The translations under genes were made by a program, and so were the position numbers. The notes beneath the pieces are model-generated. The model worked only from the letters and a program-made list of their open reading frames with translations, did no database searches and had not been told where the DNA came from. From Fomitopsis serialis (Eukaryota > Basidiomycota > Agaricomycetes > Polyporales > Fomitopsidaceae), in assembly GCF_022376445.1 (NCBI RefSeq), contig NW_025955007.1:62001-126000 (forward strand): a stretch of 64,000 bases of DNA, written 5' to 3'. Each line of letters begins with the position of its first letter. Within the stretch, counting starts at the first letter, position 1. Shown piece after piece: positions 46,402-57,071 of the stretch.

Positions 46402-46567
46402 GTCTTTGACGCGAAACGCGACCTCTTGCTCAGAGTCGCGGTTTCTCGCTCAATTCTCAACGTATCTGCGCGGTGAATACAGCGTTCGAATCGTCTCGCC
46501 GAGACGCAGCACCTGGTATAAAGAACACGGCAAGATTCGCGAAACTCAAAATCTTGATTCCCGGGTG
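46402..46567 (+). repeat. 170-bp direct repeat, unit 2
   Basis: Second unit of the pair at 46091. It begins GTCTTTGACGCG and ends near CCCGGGTGAGG. The 140 bp between units is unrelated. Confidence 0.65.
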
Positions 46568-47244
46568 AGGCACAGAGGCCTAGCTATGTATGCCCTTGGC
46601 CTGAATTCCTCTTTACTTTCTATCCTTCGTCCTCAAACTGAGTAACGCCCGGTCATCTGCATACTACCACTGTACCAGCCTGATTTTCACGCACACACCG
46701 GCGTCGAGTGGATGCATACATGGTCCCTTGGTCTATTCCCGACAAGCTTCAAGTTCCTGCTTCTCTCACTTCTCGTCTTACCCTTACCTCGGTGGAGGCC
46801 TTGTAATGGATGTGCATGCTTTCTGTACACTCTGCTGATATCCCCTGTATTGCCTTCCTATAGATCTTACATCTATGTCGCCGGGCGTGGTTAAGGCCGT
46901 CGTAAAATGCTATCCCCGTACCGGACGGATTCGCGCGGTCCATCAGCCTCTCGAGACGACACCAGGCCTAACCAGGCTATGTAGTCGCTGAACCGAGAAC
47001 GGCACGCGGGCGACGAGTAGGGCTAACAGCGTGTCAAGGACGCCACCTGCGCGACGGTCGCAGATTCCGGCTCAGCAGGAGTGGTCTGCAGAACAAGCAG
47101 CGCCCAATTGCGCTTCTTGCTCGTGGGACCTTCTGGTACGAGCAAGATGTTCATGAACATGACGGTAAGTGTCGTTTCGCGTATCGAGTAAGCATACTGA
47201 CTGGTATTCTCACAGCTAATGACCCTGCTTTTAACTGCCCAAAG
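46568..47244. other. no gene seen
   Basis: Short frames only. 46700-46900 is pyrimidine-rich. The stretch just before 47245 shows no coding continuation of the Hsp104 relic. Confidence 0.35.
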
Positions 47245-47600
47245 CCAAGATACGTATCGACGGCTCCGAATACTCTGGGAAGCACTCCATCACACGTCTC
47301 ATTGGTGCTCCTCCGAGCTACGTCGGCCGCGACCAGGGCGTCCAGCTCACGGACTACATCCGCCGGAAGCCGAACTCGATCGTGCTCAACGATGAGATTG
47401 AGACGGCCTCGCGCGAATTCGTTGCGCTCTTCCTGCAGGTATTCGACGACGGTCCGCTCACAGACGGTCAAGCTCGCGTGGTTGAGCAACCTCAGCGCGA
47501 TGTGTCCCCGTCAGGCCCGAGACGCGCAAGCTCGTCATGGGCGCGACCCGCGTACATTCCCGCGTGAGTTCATCACTTTGGAACCGCGCTCAGCAGCGTC
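47245..47600 (+). pseudogene. Hsp104/ClpB fragment (second AAA+ domain)
   Basis: The plus frame reads AKIRIDGSEYSGKHSITRLI, GAPPSYVGRDQGVQLTDYIR, RRKPNSIVLNDEIETASREF, LFLQVFDDGPLTDGQARVV. This is the stretch from the pore loop through Walker B to sensor 1 of the second ATPase ring of Hsp104/ClpB disaggregases. The Walker B hydrophobic run has Asn (VLNDEIE) where a hydrophobic residue is expected. After ARVV a segment is missing. A later piece (RPETRKLVMGAT, then FPREFIT) is recognisable but in two frames, meaning deletion plus frameshift. No Walker A and no other domains are present, so this is a relic. Confidence 0.75.
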
Positions 47601-48969
47601 TGGTACGTGCTATTCTCGGAGGTCTGAGAGGTGGCGTCGGGGGTGGTGGGCGAGTCGAGTGAGTCGTCGATGGGGCGCGGAGGGAAGTTCGAGGCGGGAG
47701 GAGTCTCGGAATCGTGGCAGACGCCAGAAGTACTTAGGTGGTCGCCGCTTCGTGATGATACAGTGCCCTCGCGCACAGTCGCCTGTAGTCGACCATACGA
47801 GCGCCTACCGATGTCCGGTGCTAGCTAGCCTTCAAGTTCTCGGACCTTGAGACGTCCGTAACGCGTTGCAGCTAACTCAGCATAGAGCGTGAATTTGAGG
47901 ATCCCCTACCAATTTACTCTACAAGCTGAGGCGTGGTTTTTTTTGCATGGTGGTCAAAGAATGGTCCGACCGTTCGACATAGACGAGTATTGGACGAGTA
48001 TCAACTTGACACCTGATTGCTACTGCATGTCCCCACCTGCGTAACTTCTGGTTTCTAATGACGTGGGCCTGCGTTGAGTCCTGTAGCTCGATCCCACTGC
48101 CTCATCAAAATACACCATGCACCCGCCGCTGCAGAGCGCAGAGCAAGAGAAATGCTGTAACTCGGGCTGCGTGCATGCACGCCAACTGTCCTTCGCCTCG
48201 CGCACGCCCTCAAGTACTGCCACGAACGTTGCCCGGCACGCCCGACCCTCTACTCCGCATTACTTCTTGACCTTCCGCTACCCAGACATCGGCCGAGTAC
48301 GTTGTGTCCTTTCGTTCCCCGCGCAATAGCCAGCTACCGCCCTTCGCGCTTAGCTTACGGGTCAATGCCGACCACTGTGATCTCGTGTGGCCCTATAGGC
48401 CCCCCTGGGACCTCTCCTGGCAAGATGTAGGGCCGCGGGCGCGATGATCCGGCGAAACCACTGCGGATCTCTGCGTCCTCGCACTCTTTGAGGGACTCGG
48501 AGAAGAGATGCACGTACGTACAGTGTCTCCCCTGCCCCTGTCACATGACATTAATATCAACCCTTCGTTAGGTGTGGATGTCGCACGGCGACCAGCTCTC
48601 CGAGCCGCCGGTAGACTCTCATTTTATCGATGCAGACGATGCAGTCCGGGATCGACGTCACTTTGCAACTTTGTGATCGCTGCTCAAGCTATTGACAATG
48701 TCTCCTCTACACGGAGTACAATGTAAGTCATTGGCATTGAAGTCCTACGGAGTGAAACAAAGCAACGGGTACGCACATTCACATAAAAGCGGGTGAATGG
48801 TGTTATCGCATGTAATTGTTCAACTTTTCAAACTCTTCAGACACCACCAGCAGTTCGCGGATGACGTTCAACACCAACTCTTCTAGTGTTTCGCAGCCTC
48901 CTTCCATAGAGCTGAGAGAAGTATCTCCAGATGAAAGGTGTGTCTTCTTCGCATGAACCGTTGAGTTTG
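47601..48969. other. no gene seen
   Basis: Frames are short and not coding-like. 47934-47944 is a T run. Upstream exons of the family 1 gene ending at 49559 may lie after about 48800. Confidence 0.35.
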
Positions 48970-49559
48970 ATAGTCTCACTGGTAATAGGCAATTCCTGTT
49001 CATGTTGTACATAGGGCAAATCACTTTCGGGGCAATAGGTCTGTACCTTGGGAACGAAGGCGATGAGCCTGTCGACTTTAGCAAGAAAGCCAGCATCATA
49101 TTTGTCCGCCTCCCAAGCGGGTATTGTGAGTGGCGCTGCATCCACGTGTTCTCACTATGTGACGTGTTTTTCTAGTCGTCTTGATGGTGAAGGCCAAAGA
49201 CTCGAGCCCTGGAGTCGATGATAGACTCCATACAGTAATGTTGACGGCGGAGGTCTCATTCCGGTTTGACGAGGTATGTCAGGCTAAGTCTTATCTTGGC
49301 TAGGCTCACTCGCGCACACACACAACAGGATCCCCCGACGACGCAATGGCTGCAAGAAGGCAGCTCATTTACCATCCACTTCGATGACTGCGACGGATTA
49401 AGGGCCTTGATGCGCTGCATCCTCATCGCGCGGTCTGCTTGCACCGCAGTCAACACTGAGGTTGCTCGAGATGAGGCCGATACTCTTCAAGCACGACTGA
49501 AACACATGGACGAAGCAGCGATCATTGCTGCTATAGAGACCTCGACGGCAAAGGTCTAG
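48970..49559 (+). CDS. family 1 small protein (member d), 5' end not resolved
   Basis: Clear exons: one ending at 49125, then 49176-49273 and 49329-49559, with intron phases 1 and 0 as in members a, b and e. Motifs: FGAIGLYLGNEGDEPVDF, SIIFVRLPSGY at the exon end, FVLMVKAKDSSPGVDD and VMLTAEVSFRFDE in exon 3, TTQWLQEGSSFTIHFDD and GLRALMRCIL in exon 4. Unlike members a, b and e it lacks the C-terminal membrane helix. It ends with a soluble helix (DEAAIIAAIETSTAKV). The first exon and ATG lie upstream and could not be fixed, so the start given is only the beginning of the readable frame. Confidence 0.55.
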
Positions 49560-50109
49560 TTCACGCCCATTATTCGGTGTCATTCATGCCTTATCCTGAT
49601 ATGTGTTCACCGCACCTTCTACCTGTGTAACACTCCCGACGACGCCTCTCCCGTCGGACCTTAATATTTCATTATTTAATCTGATCCCATGATCGGCCCT
49701 TACTATATGACATGCGCGCCACGAAGGCTTCACGTGTGACGTGTCACACATCGAACACGCCAGGGCGTCTAGATGTCGTGACTAAATGGACTACCGTCCT
49801 CCTCCTCCTCCTCCTCCTCAAGGACCGCGGTCCTTCCGATTGCCCGAGTCGACTAAGCTTTTCCTAACCAACCCTCATCGTCTTCCATGGACGCCTTATT
49901 TCTATTGTGGCGTCGATGACTGGGGTCCGTGAGTGGCCGGGACCGCATTTGCAGCGTCCGAGCGTTCCCAGTTATCTCATTGGCTTTTCCCCAGCATTGT
50001 CCTCTTCCGTCGAACAGAAATGGGCGATTCCGCGGATAAAGCAAGGTCATGGCGCGGACGGTAAATAAAGCTCCCTCATTCCTACACCGCCTCCGTTGCG
50101 ACGACCAAC
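49560..50109. other. intergenic between family 1 genes d and e
   Basis: Contains a CCT microsatellite at 49798-49819 and a TAAATAAAG at 50062-50070, about 45 bp before the next ATG, which may act as its TATA element. Otherwise no gene. Confidence 0.4.
49798..49819 (+). repeat. CCT microsatellite
   Basis: Seven perfect CCT units in a non-coding stretch. Confidence 0.8.
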
Positions 50110-50940
50110 ATGTCGAACTTTCACAAGTTGCTCAACATGATCTTGACGAGTATCCGACGCCTCCCATTTTTTAGAAAGAACATTCCCGGGTGAGTGAGCG
50201 CGTGTAGCTTACCTTGCATGTTTGCTGATCACTTAATGGCAGAGTGGCAGAAGTATTGTTCAGAGGGCATGTCGACGACGCGAAGTTACACTTCAGCAGA
50301 GCCCTCATGCAACACGACCACTACGAACTCTGGGATCCAGGTCAGTTGACTGTCGCTCGTTTAACCGGAGGGCCATGTAGGTCGTAGCCATATTCCTTCA
50401 CCGCGGTGGCTCACCCCTTCCCAGATATCATCCTAGTGGAGCCAGATGAAGATTACCCACCTATTCTGCGCGTTCCCTTTCGCTTGATCCCAAACGAGAT
50501 GGTCATTACCGTCAATCAGGTGCGGTGGCTCTCATCAGCAGGGATGAGATGTGCCAGCTAATCACCTGCAGTAGAGCGAACTCACGATTTTCGGCGAGGT
50601 TCCAGACAACGAGGACGAGTTTCTCCACATCAAGGCGGGAGATGACAAGACGTTGTGGGTAATCGCTCAATGTTTGGCCCGTCATACGGCCGACGTTGAA
50701 CGTCGAGAGCGCAACATCCGTGCCCAGATAATGTCATTCCGGCTGTTCTTGTTCGAGGACTCAGAGGAGCGGCGATCGGTGAGGCGTCCCTCCGTCCTCT
50801 CAAATATCGCATATCGTCTTCTGCGTGTCGGAGTGGCTGCGGCTGCAGGGGTAGCCATGGGTGTTTTCGCGCTTGGTGTATTCACGCTTAGTTCATGGAG
50901 TCGCCAGTTGGAAAACATAGTCCGCAGTGCACATATGTAA
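50110..50940 (+). CDS. family 1 membrane-anchored small protein (member e), 212 aa
   Basis: Exons 50110-50189, 50243-50340, 50425-50519 and 50575-50940 have intron phases 2, 1, 0. Every join is in frame with GT...AG borders. Exon 1: MSNFHKLLNMILTSIRRLPF, an amphipathic basic start. Exon 2: VAEVLFRGHVDDAKLHFSRA. Exon 3: IILVEPDEDYPP and LRVPFRLIPNEMVITV. Exon 4: LTIFGEVPD, FLHIKAGDDKTLWVIAQCLA, then a charged linker and a strong membrane helix (VGVAAAAGVAMGVFALGVFT) near the C-terminus. The last strand plus Trp-bearing helix is PH-domain-like in pattern (inference). The length and phase identity with member b (211 aa) are the best support for a true family. The last acceptor is TAG at 50572-50574, because the CAG just before it gives an immediate stop. 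Confidence 0.75.
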
Positions 50941-51594
50941 CAACATGCCCGCCATATACTTACACAACTGTGCTGTAGTAAACGTGCGCCGCCCCGTACA
51001 GTACTCGCCGTAGCTCTTCCAATCTGTCCAGTATCCTCGTCATCCTCTTCCTCGCTTCCTGTGAATGCCATTTATGATCTCCATGCAGCTGTAGAAGCCC
51101 GGGTCCTTCGGATTGACTGGTGACAACCGTCGAATTGCGCTCGGCCAACACCTGTAACGTACGTACGTACGGGTCGCCTCCGTGGCTGGGCGTTTCGCGC
51201 CACCGCAAGTGCCACCGTCAACGATGTGGCCGCGCGACGCGTGACCGGAGGAGACGGTTCAAACCACCTGCGCTGCAGCACCGTCTTCGCCGCTCACATA
51301 AGTTCCCGGACGTGACTCTGTGTGCCATGTAACCCTTCGCACTACTATCGAACCTTGCGCCTTCGGCAATTGTCGTATACCACCCTGCCTACGCGTCACG
51401 ATAGCGAGCGCAGGGGAACCTGAAGAGGCCTGAACGGTTAGTGTTGTGATCTTTGTCGTGCTCTTCATTGGACCGACTGTCGTGTTACGCCGTGTTTACG
51501 AATTTGTCGGCGCACAGAAGATAGCTTCTTGACGAAATATGTACGTAGCATCTGACATTTCGTAGTCAGTTCAGGTTCTGAGTCGTCTCTCACA
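50941..51594. other. no gene seen
   Basis: No supported frame. A GTACGTACGTAC palindromic run lies at 51159-51170. Confidence 0.35.
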
Positions 51595-51906
51595 GTGACC
51601 ATATTCGTTCAGAGAGTCAATCTAGGCCAAAAGCCCGGCATCGGTCTCTCTCTGACTGCGGGCAACAACACCGTCGACATGACAGGTGTGCTCGTCGAGC
51701 ACGATAGCGACATCGAGCTCCTCGTCATGGGCGAACCTTATCCGGTACTTCAACAGCGTAACGTCGCTAGCCATTATAAAGGGTGCTATCTGGCCTTCTT
51801 CAGATCCGACGGTCTTCCCCCTCCCGATTCCGTTCAAGTCGAATGTGCCAATCAACCCCATCCAGCCGATTTTGACGTCCGGATCATGACTTTCGTTTCC
51901 GCGTAG
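51595..51906 (+). CDS. hypothetical exon or small protein, about 103 codons
   Basis: The frame starts right after an acceptor-like TCTCACAG and runs to a stop at 51906: VTIFVQRVNLGQKPGIGL, TGVLVEHDSDIELLVMGEPY, HYKGCYLAFFRSDGLPPPD. Codon use is coding-like and the pattern is beta-rich. There is no ATG at the start, so it is probably the last exon of a gene whose upstream exons were not found. It is just downstream of family 1 member e but does not align with it. Confidence 0.4.
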   Translation: MTIFVQRVNLGQKPGIGLSLTAGNNTVDMTGVLVEHDSDIELLVMGEPYPVLQQRNVASHYKGCYLAFFRSDGLPPPDSVQVECANQPHPADFDVRIMTFVSA

Positions 51907-52663
51907 AAAATGGCTTCAAAGCTGTCGCCGATCTTGAGTTATGGCGTGCGGGCCCATGGGCTAGTTTGTTTATTCCCTTAAATGTCACTGAGGGCGCCAT
52001 GGGTTAGGATCCACCCGAAACGCGTTCGATCTAACGCCCACCTCACCCGACAGAGTCTCAGCGTTTCCATCGGCCAAATTCACGGTGCGTTCAGGTGCGA
52101 GTGAGTCTTTGGCGCAGCTCCCTGTGTCCCTGTCTCGTCGCCGTCGCCGTTGCGGCCACGGGCCGACTCTTGTTCACTGTCCGCCTCGGAGATCCTCGAA
52201 CAGTGGGACGTTGCTCAATAGGCGAACACTGAGCGAACAGCCCGGTAAGTGCTATAAAGCTCCCGATTGACCCTACGCGTACGCGACCTTCGCATGTGCT
52301 ACGTCAGCTGATCACTCCGAGGCACCAGATACTCATAGAACAATGAAACGCATGCCTGATCGCACCGGATTGACATCCCAAATTCAACAGAACAGTGAGT
52401 CATGGCTTTGATTTGATCGGAGGAGAGCTTGATAGCTGGTCTCCGGCAGACAGACTGTCAGAGACACGACCGTAGACTCTGGCACGACCGACCGTCGTGA
52501 CTGTCATATCTGTGGCGGTACCGGCTCACTTACCGCGTGCCGGTCACGAGTTGCGTACCTGCTCTACCAAGTACAAAAACCCACAACGCGGCGGAGACAA
52601 CATCAAACCACGGAAACTTTCCAGCGGAACTTACACTCTACGCGTTTCACAGCTTCTACCGTC

Positions 52664-54032
52664 ATGACTACCGGCACCGTCGAAGAGCCATACACCGCCG
52701 AGAATCCGTTGTCCGCTGAGGAGCCGTCGACCGCTGAAGCTGAAGAGCCGTCGACCGCGGCAGAGCCGTCGATCGCTGAAGAGCCGAACAACACACCTTC
52801 GAGGCCCATCTCGCCATTGTGCTCGGCGACGCCTGCGGTCGGACTACGAGATCTCGAAGAAACGGTCGCCCTCCGTCGTGCGCCACTGCAGTCGGTGGCA
52901 CCTGTGGTCGGACTACACGAAGACACCGTCACTCTGGATCGTGAGCAGATACGGCAGGCTCTGTTCTCTGGTGCCTCAGTCATTGTTTCCTACATGGTAG
53001 ATGTTCTACGCATCGCTTTTCGGTGGCTCAAGAGGCCGTTGGGCGTCCTCACCTTTGTCGTGCTCCTGGTGATGATAAGTTGCCACGTCGCTGGGAAGCT
53101 CAGCGACATGCTTTCCCCCGTCTGTCTGCTTCCGGGCATCTCATCAAGCATGGTCTGTGCTCGTTATGCACCGAACATACTCGGCGTGGGGAAGACATCA
53201 AGGTTAGCGGGGGTCGGCAAGGTCGTCGAACTGCACAGCCACTTCGAGGCAATCATGGATGCCAATCGATACACGAATGGAATCAGCCTAAAACTCAAGC
53301 AGTCGGAGGTTGCGACGCGCGACTTGGTTACGCTCGTACGCGCCAGTGACCTGAGGAGCCGCGATATCCTCGCAGAAGCCCTGATGGAGTTGGTGAAGGA
53401 CGCAAAGAAGGCAGGCGAAGGGCTGTACAGGCTCAGCGCGAAGATTGACGGCGCGGTAGATCGGTGAGCCGTAGATCCATCCGTCGTACAATGCCTTGCT
53501 AATTGTACACTTCAGCATCGTGGCCGTGAACGACCACGCCATGCTCACAATTGAAGCCGCGACAGTCAAGGAGGGCTTGCTGCCGTGGCTCGCGACGACT
53601 CTCATGCCCCATCTTGCCACCGGCGCGAGCACTGTCGTCCGCTCGTATGCCAATGTAATGGAGACGCTGGTACACGAGACCCAGCGCATGCTCTCCATGG
53701 CAACTACCAGCGCCGCAGACCTTGAGCAACTCCAGGGACACCTCCTGACAATACATGAAGTCTGCTTGCGAGAGGGAATCTTCGGTGGAAACCGTTATGC
53801 GCGCCAGACGAACGAGGCGCATCTTGCGCTCCTCAAGGAAGCCCTCGCCCATGTAATCGCAACGCGAGATGCGTTACAAATGCTGGTCGCAGATGTGGAG
53901 GAGCTGCGGGACCGCTCGGCCGCACCTGGCATTGTAGGTGAACGCGTGCCGGTGGAGGCGTTGGTTCGGAGCGTCAGTTATGGCATTGAACGGCTGAAGG
54001 AGGGGCGCCGGGCGACAAACAGTGCGTATTGA
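52664..54032 (+). CDS. gene A3: single-pass membrane protein, 438 aa, near-identical copy of A1
   Basis: Exons 52664-53463 and 53516-54032 with the same 52-nt intron as A1. It is 12 residues shorter because the Glu-Pro repeat tract has fewer units. From NNTPSRPISPLCS onward the protein is identical to A1 as far as I can see, including the membrane helix and the SPVCLLPG motif. The TATA box of A1 is changed to TACAAAA here, so expression may differ. The 5' flank is clearly more diverged than the coding region, which points to recent homogenisation. Confidence 0.75.
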
Positions 54033-56239
54033 CGAGCAAACTATTGGCTGCTGCGGGCGATCGTTTGGCAATCAAGAGTGATTGAGTACTGTGAGTAGTC
54101 TATGATACGTCCCGCATCTGCATATGTCTAAATCAGTACTCGCGTGCTATGTTTCGTACTGTTTATACCATGACGGTTCACTGACGGACACACGTCCGAG
54201 TCTGCGTCATGGTGTAATTAACGTCGTCTGCCATCGCACCTAGAAGCATGTCCGTGCTTGCTTACGATTGGCAGTCAAGTTCTGCGCTCAGGCCTCGGGG
54301 TCGGAAGGTCGACGGCATCCGTACATCTTGGCTCGTTGCGTCGGATCTTCGTGTAGAAGAATGAACGGGCGAGCAACTGCGGACAAACGTGCGCTCGCAC
54401 AAGCAGGATATGTATTTCTTTGCGAAGGAGGTACAGCTGTCTAGTAAGTGTTTGGTCAGTTGTTGGAGATGGATATCGCTAACGGCTTGGCGTTCACTCG
54501 CCTGGTCTAGGCCTGTTCAGTCTGAGTTATCGAGCGACACTCGGCTCGCGGTCGCAGACCCGGGGGGGGGGGGGTTCCCTGAGACTGGAATACCCGCCAT
54601 CGGCGACAACGACCGGGCTATCGAACTCCCACTCGACGCGTCCTCACTGGATCGCCAGACAGACCTAGTGATGTCTGGTTGAGCGGGGTGGAAAGCTCGA
54701 CAACCCGAGACTCTTCTGTGTCGAGTGAATCATACCTGGTGCGAGCCCTCCGTCAGCTAAGCCTGTTTGTACATTGCTCCTGCCAGCACCCCGTGAGCGC
54801 AGAACTTACCTGGCTAGCCGCACAGTCTTCAAACATCGGGTGGAACAGTACTGGCGCCGCCGTTGGTTCCGCGCCCAGGATCGTCGCGCAGCGGCCGCGG
54901 ACTCAGCCTGTGGCGCCCTCTCCCTTGCATCGCCGCGTTGCACTATATCCGATCGCGCCAGGTAGTGCGAGCCACTATACGACACAGTTGCACGAGCAAT
55001 TGGTGCGGTTCGTGAACTTTGAAGCTGGTCGAGCGCACCGGACTTGCCGTCACTGGAGCCTTGACAGCGACGTCGACATATCAGGATACCGGTGAATCTG
55101 AGCAGTGTTGCGACTCCTAAGCGAGTTACTATACTATACCAACAGTAGCAGTGGTGTGGACTCCGTACCGAAATTCGAGAATATGATGCAGGAGCGCTAG
55201 CCTGGGGACCACACGTGATGGACTCAGACACGTTCAGGCGACGACCGCATTCACGCTCGTCGCTCATGTCGCCCGACACTCGAGTCTCCTTTTCCTCCTC
55301 CTGAGCGCTGTCGCACTTTCCGACCCGGCTTCTGTCATGGCCCCGCACGACCGAGAAGGCACTCGGTACTGAAGAGGTCGTGGGTGGCCAGCCTGTGCTC
55401 GCCCCCTTTCACGTTCTCTGCTGCGACTCCGCGCGGTATGTGTTCCCGCGCATGGCGACAGATACAGTATCGTCTCATCGGACCCCTCAGCTACCAGGCC
55501 CACTCCCATACAGGTCGCTCCGCGGCAGATGGCTCATCGAGGGCTCGTCTTATGTTCTCTTCTTCGACACCGGGAGCGAACACTCTCGCCTGAACGACTG
55601 GAAGGGCGGTAGGAGAGGTGCGTTCCCTGTCTGCTAGTCACCGTGCTCGTCTTAGCTCAACCTACGCTGCAGTACCTGATGCCTCAGCCCGACGTCGCCG
55701 CCATCCGTCAGTCGACACCGTCGTCGTCCGTCAGTCGACACCGTCGTCGTCCGTCTGCTCGACACCGCAGCTGTCCGTCTGCTCGGCACCGCAGCCGTCG
55801 CGCACTTCAACGAATGGCAAGCCGGTATCGCCAGCCCGCTCCGCCGCGGATGTGACATTAACGTCGCTACCCTCATCACGACTCCCTCGACGCCGCTCGG
55901 CTGCTATCTCTGTGCCGTCAGCGTCGACTTCTGCAACAACCTACAGTCCTTTGACGTCGACCACGAGGTCAGCGAGTGCGGTATCTACCACAGGCGCATC
56001 ATCAAACGCATCGCCGCACACTACACCGACGTCCCACGACTGGCATGTCGCCGCGTACGAAGTATGGAGCCGCCGCCTCGCGTTCGAGAGGCTCCGATCC
56101 GCTACGAACATTCAAGCGTGCCTAAGGCAATGGAGCCGGTGGTTCCGCTCTGCGCACGCCAGGAGGTCGGTACTCGGCGTGTCCAGATTGGCCAGCCAGC
56201 CGATGGTACCCGCGAACGGGGAGTGGCGGCGGTTGCGAG
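54033..56239 (+). pseudogene. coding block B, copy 3, truncated
   Basis: Repeats 17181-19381 with the same in-frame TGA and duplicated 23-bp unit. It is cut in the middle of the exon corresponding to 18880-19466, so any gene B product here would end in unrelated sequence. Part C-D of the block and the family 1 gene are missing. Confidence 0.45.
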
Positions 56240-57071
56240 TGCCAGCCCTCTCGCGCCCTCCTGCCCTCTCACCCTCTCTTGCCCTCTCGGCGTGCCCTCC
56301 TACTCGCTCTCACCTACCCACCCGTTCTGTTCTTGCTGCCTGCTCTCGCCCTCACTAGCTTGTTTGCTCGCCCACTGCCTCGGTCGCCCTCGCCGCCTGC
56401 TTGTCCGCTCCCATCCCCCACCTTGCCCCCTCGCCCGTCTCACCTGCTTGCCCGTCTCACCCGCTTGCCCGTCTCACCCGCTTGCCCGTCTCACCCGCTC
56501 GCCCTCCCTCGTCACGGCCCACAAGCAGCTCGACCCCCCACTCAGGCGCGGTCTCCGCATCGTCCTCCTGCTCCCTTGCGCCATCACCAGCCCTGGGGAG
56601 CGCGTGGGCACGCTACCGCTCGCGGAGCGCTACCTTTCCTCCAACTCGCGCCGGGCGTGCGCACGCTGATTGGCAAGGGCGCGCTCGTGGTCGTCGCGGG
56701 CCCCGGCGAGGGCATGTGCGGGCGGGGGAGGAGGCGAGGGCGGTGAGGAGCGCGAGCAATTATAGCTACTATGCGGATGTGCTCCGTCGCAATGACGCCA
56801 AATAAGTCTGCAAACTTGCAGCACGTTGCGCAGACAAATGGCCCGCTTGCCGTGGCCATATCTTGATGTCTCGTATACGGACGAGTTGGTGAGCCATACA
56901 TCTTGGTGGCCACACGTCGGGGCTAAGGGAGGATTGTCACTCGGGGGTCGTACACTGCTGGGTGGCCTCATAGCAATACGTCCGACACTATGCTTGTACT
57001 TCCCCTCGAAGACGGCATCGATAAAACGAGGATATAGCTACCGTGAATTCAGTCGAAATTAAGGATAATAT
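56240..57071. other. C-rich low-complexity stretch, then no gene
   Basis: 56240-56520 is dominated by CCCTCTCGC/CCCGTCTCACC words. 56520-56760 is very GC-rich with fragmentary coding texture that I could not assign. The rest holds no supported frame. Confidence 0.4.
56443..56505 (+). repeat. 17-bp minisatellite, about four units
   Basis: The unit CGCTTGCCCGTCTCACC is repeated head to tail (first unit begins TGCTTG, last is partial). It lies just beyond the right break of segment copy 3. Confidence 0.75.

Larger units (their letters stand above)
52085..56239 (+). repeat. duplicated segment, copy 3 (right-truncated)
   Basis: Aligns with 15160-19381. Up to about 52740 the match has many substitutions and indels. 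After about 52790 it is nearly identical to copy 1 over 3.4 kb (one visible indel is the G-run at about 54561). It ends abruptly after GCGGTTGCGAGTG, where unrelated C-rich sequence begins. Confidence 0.85.
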
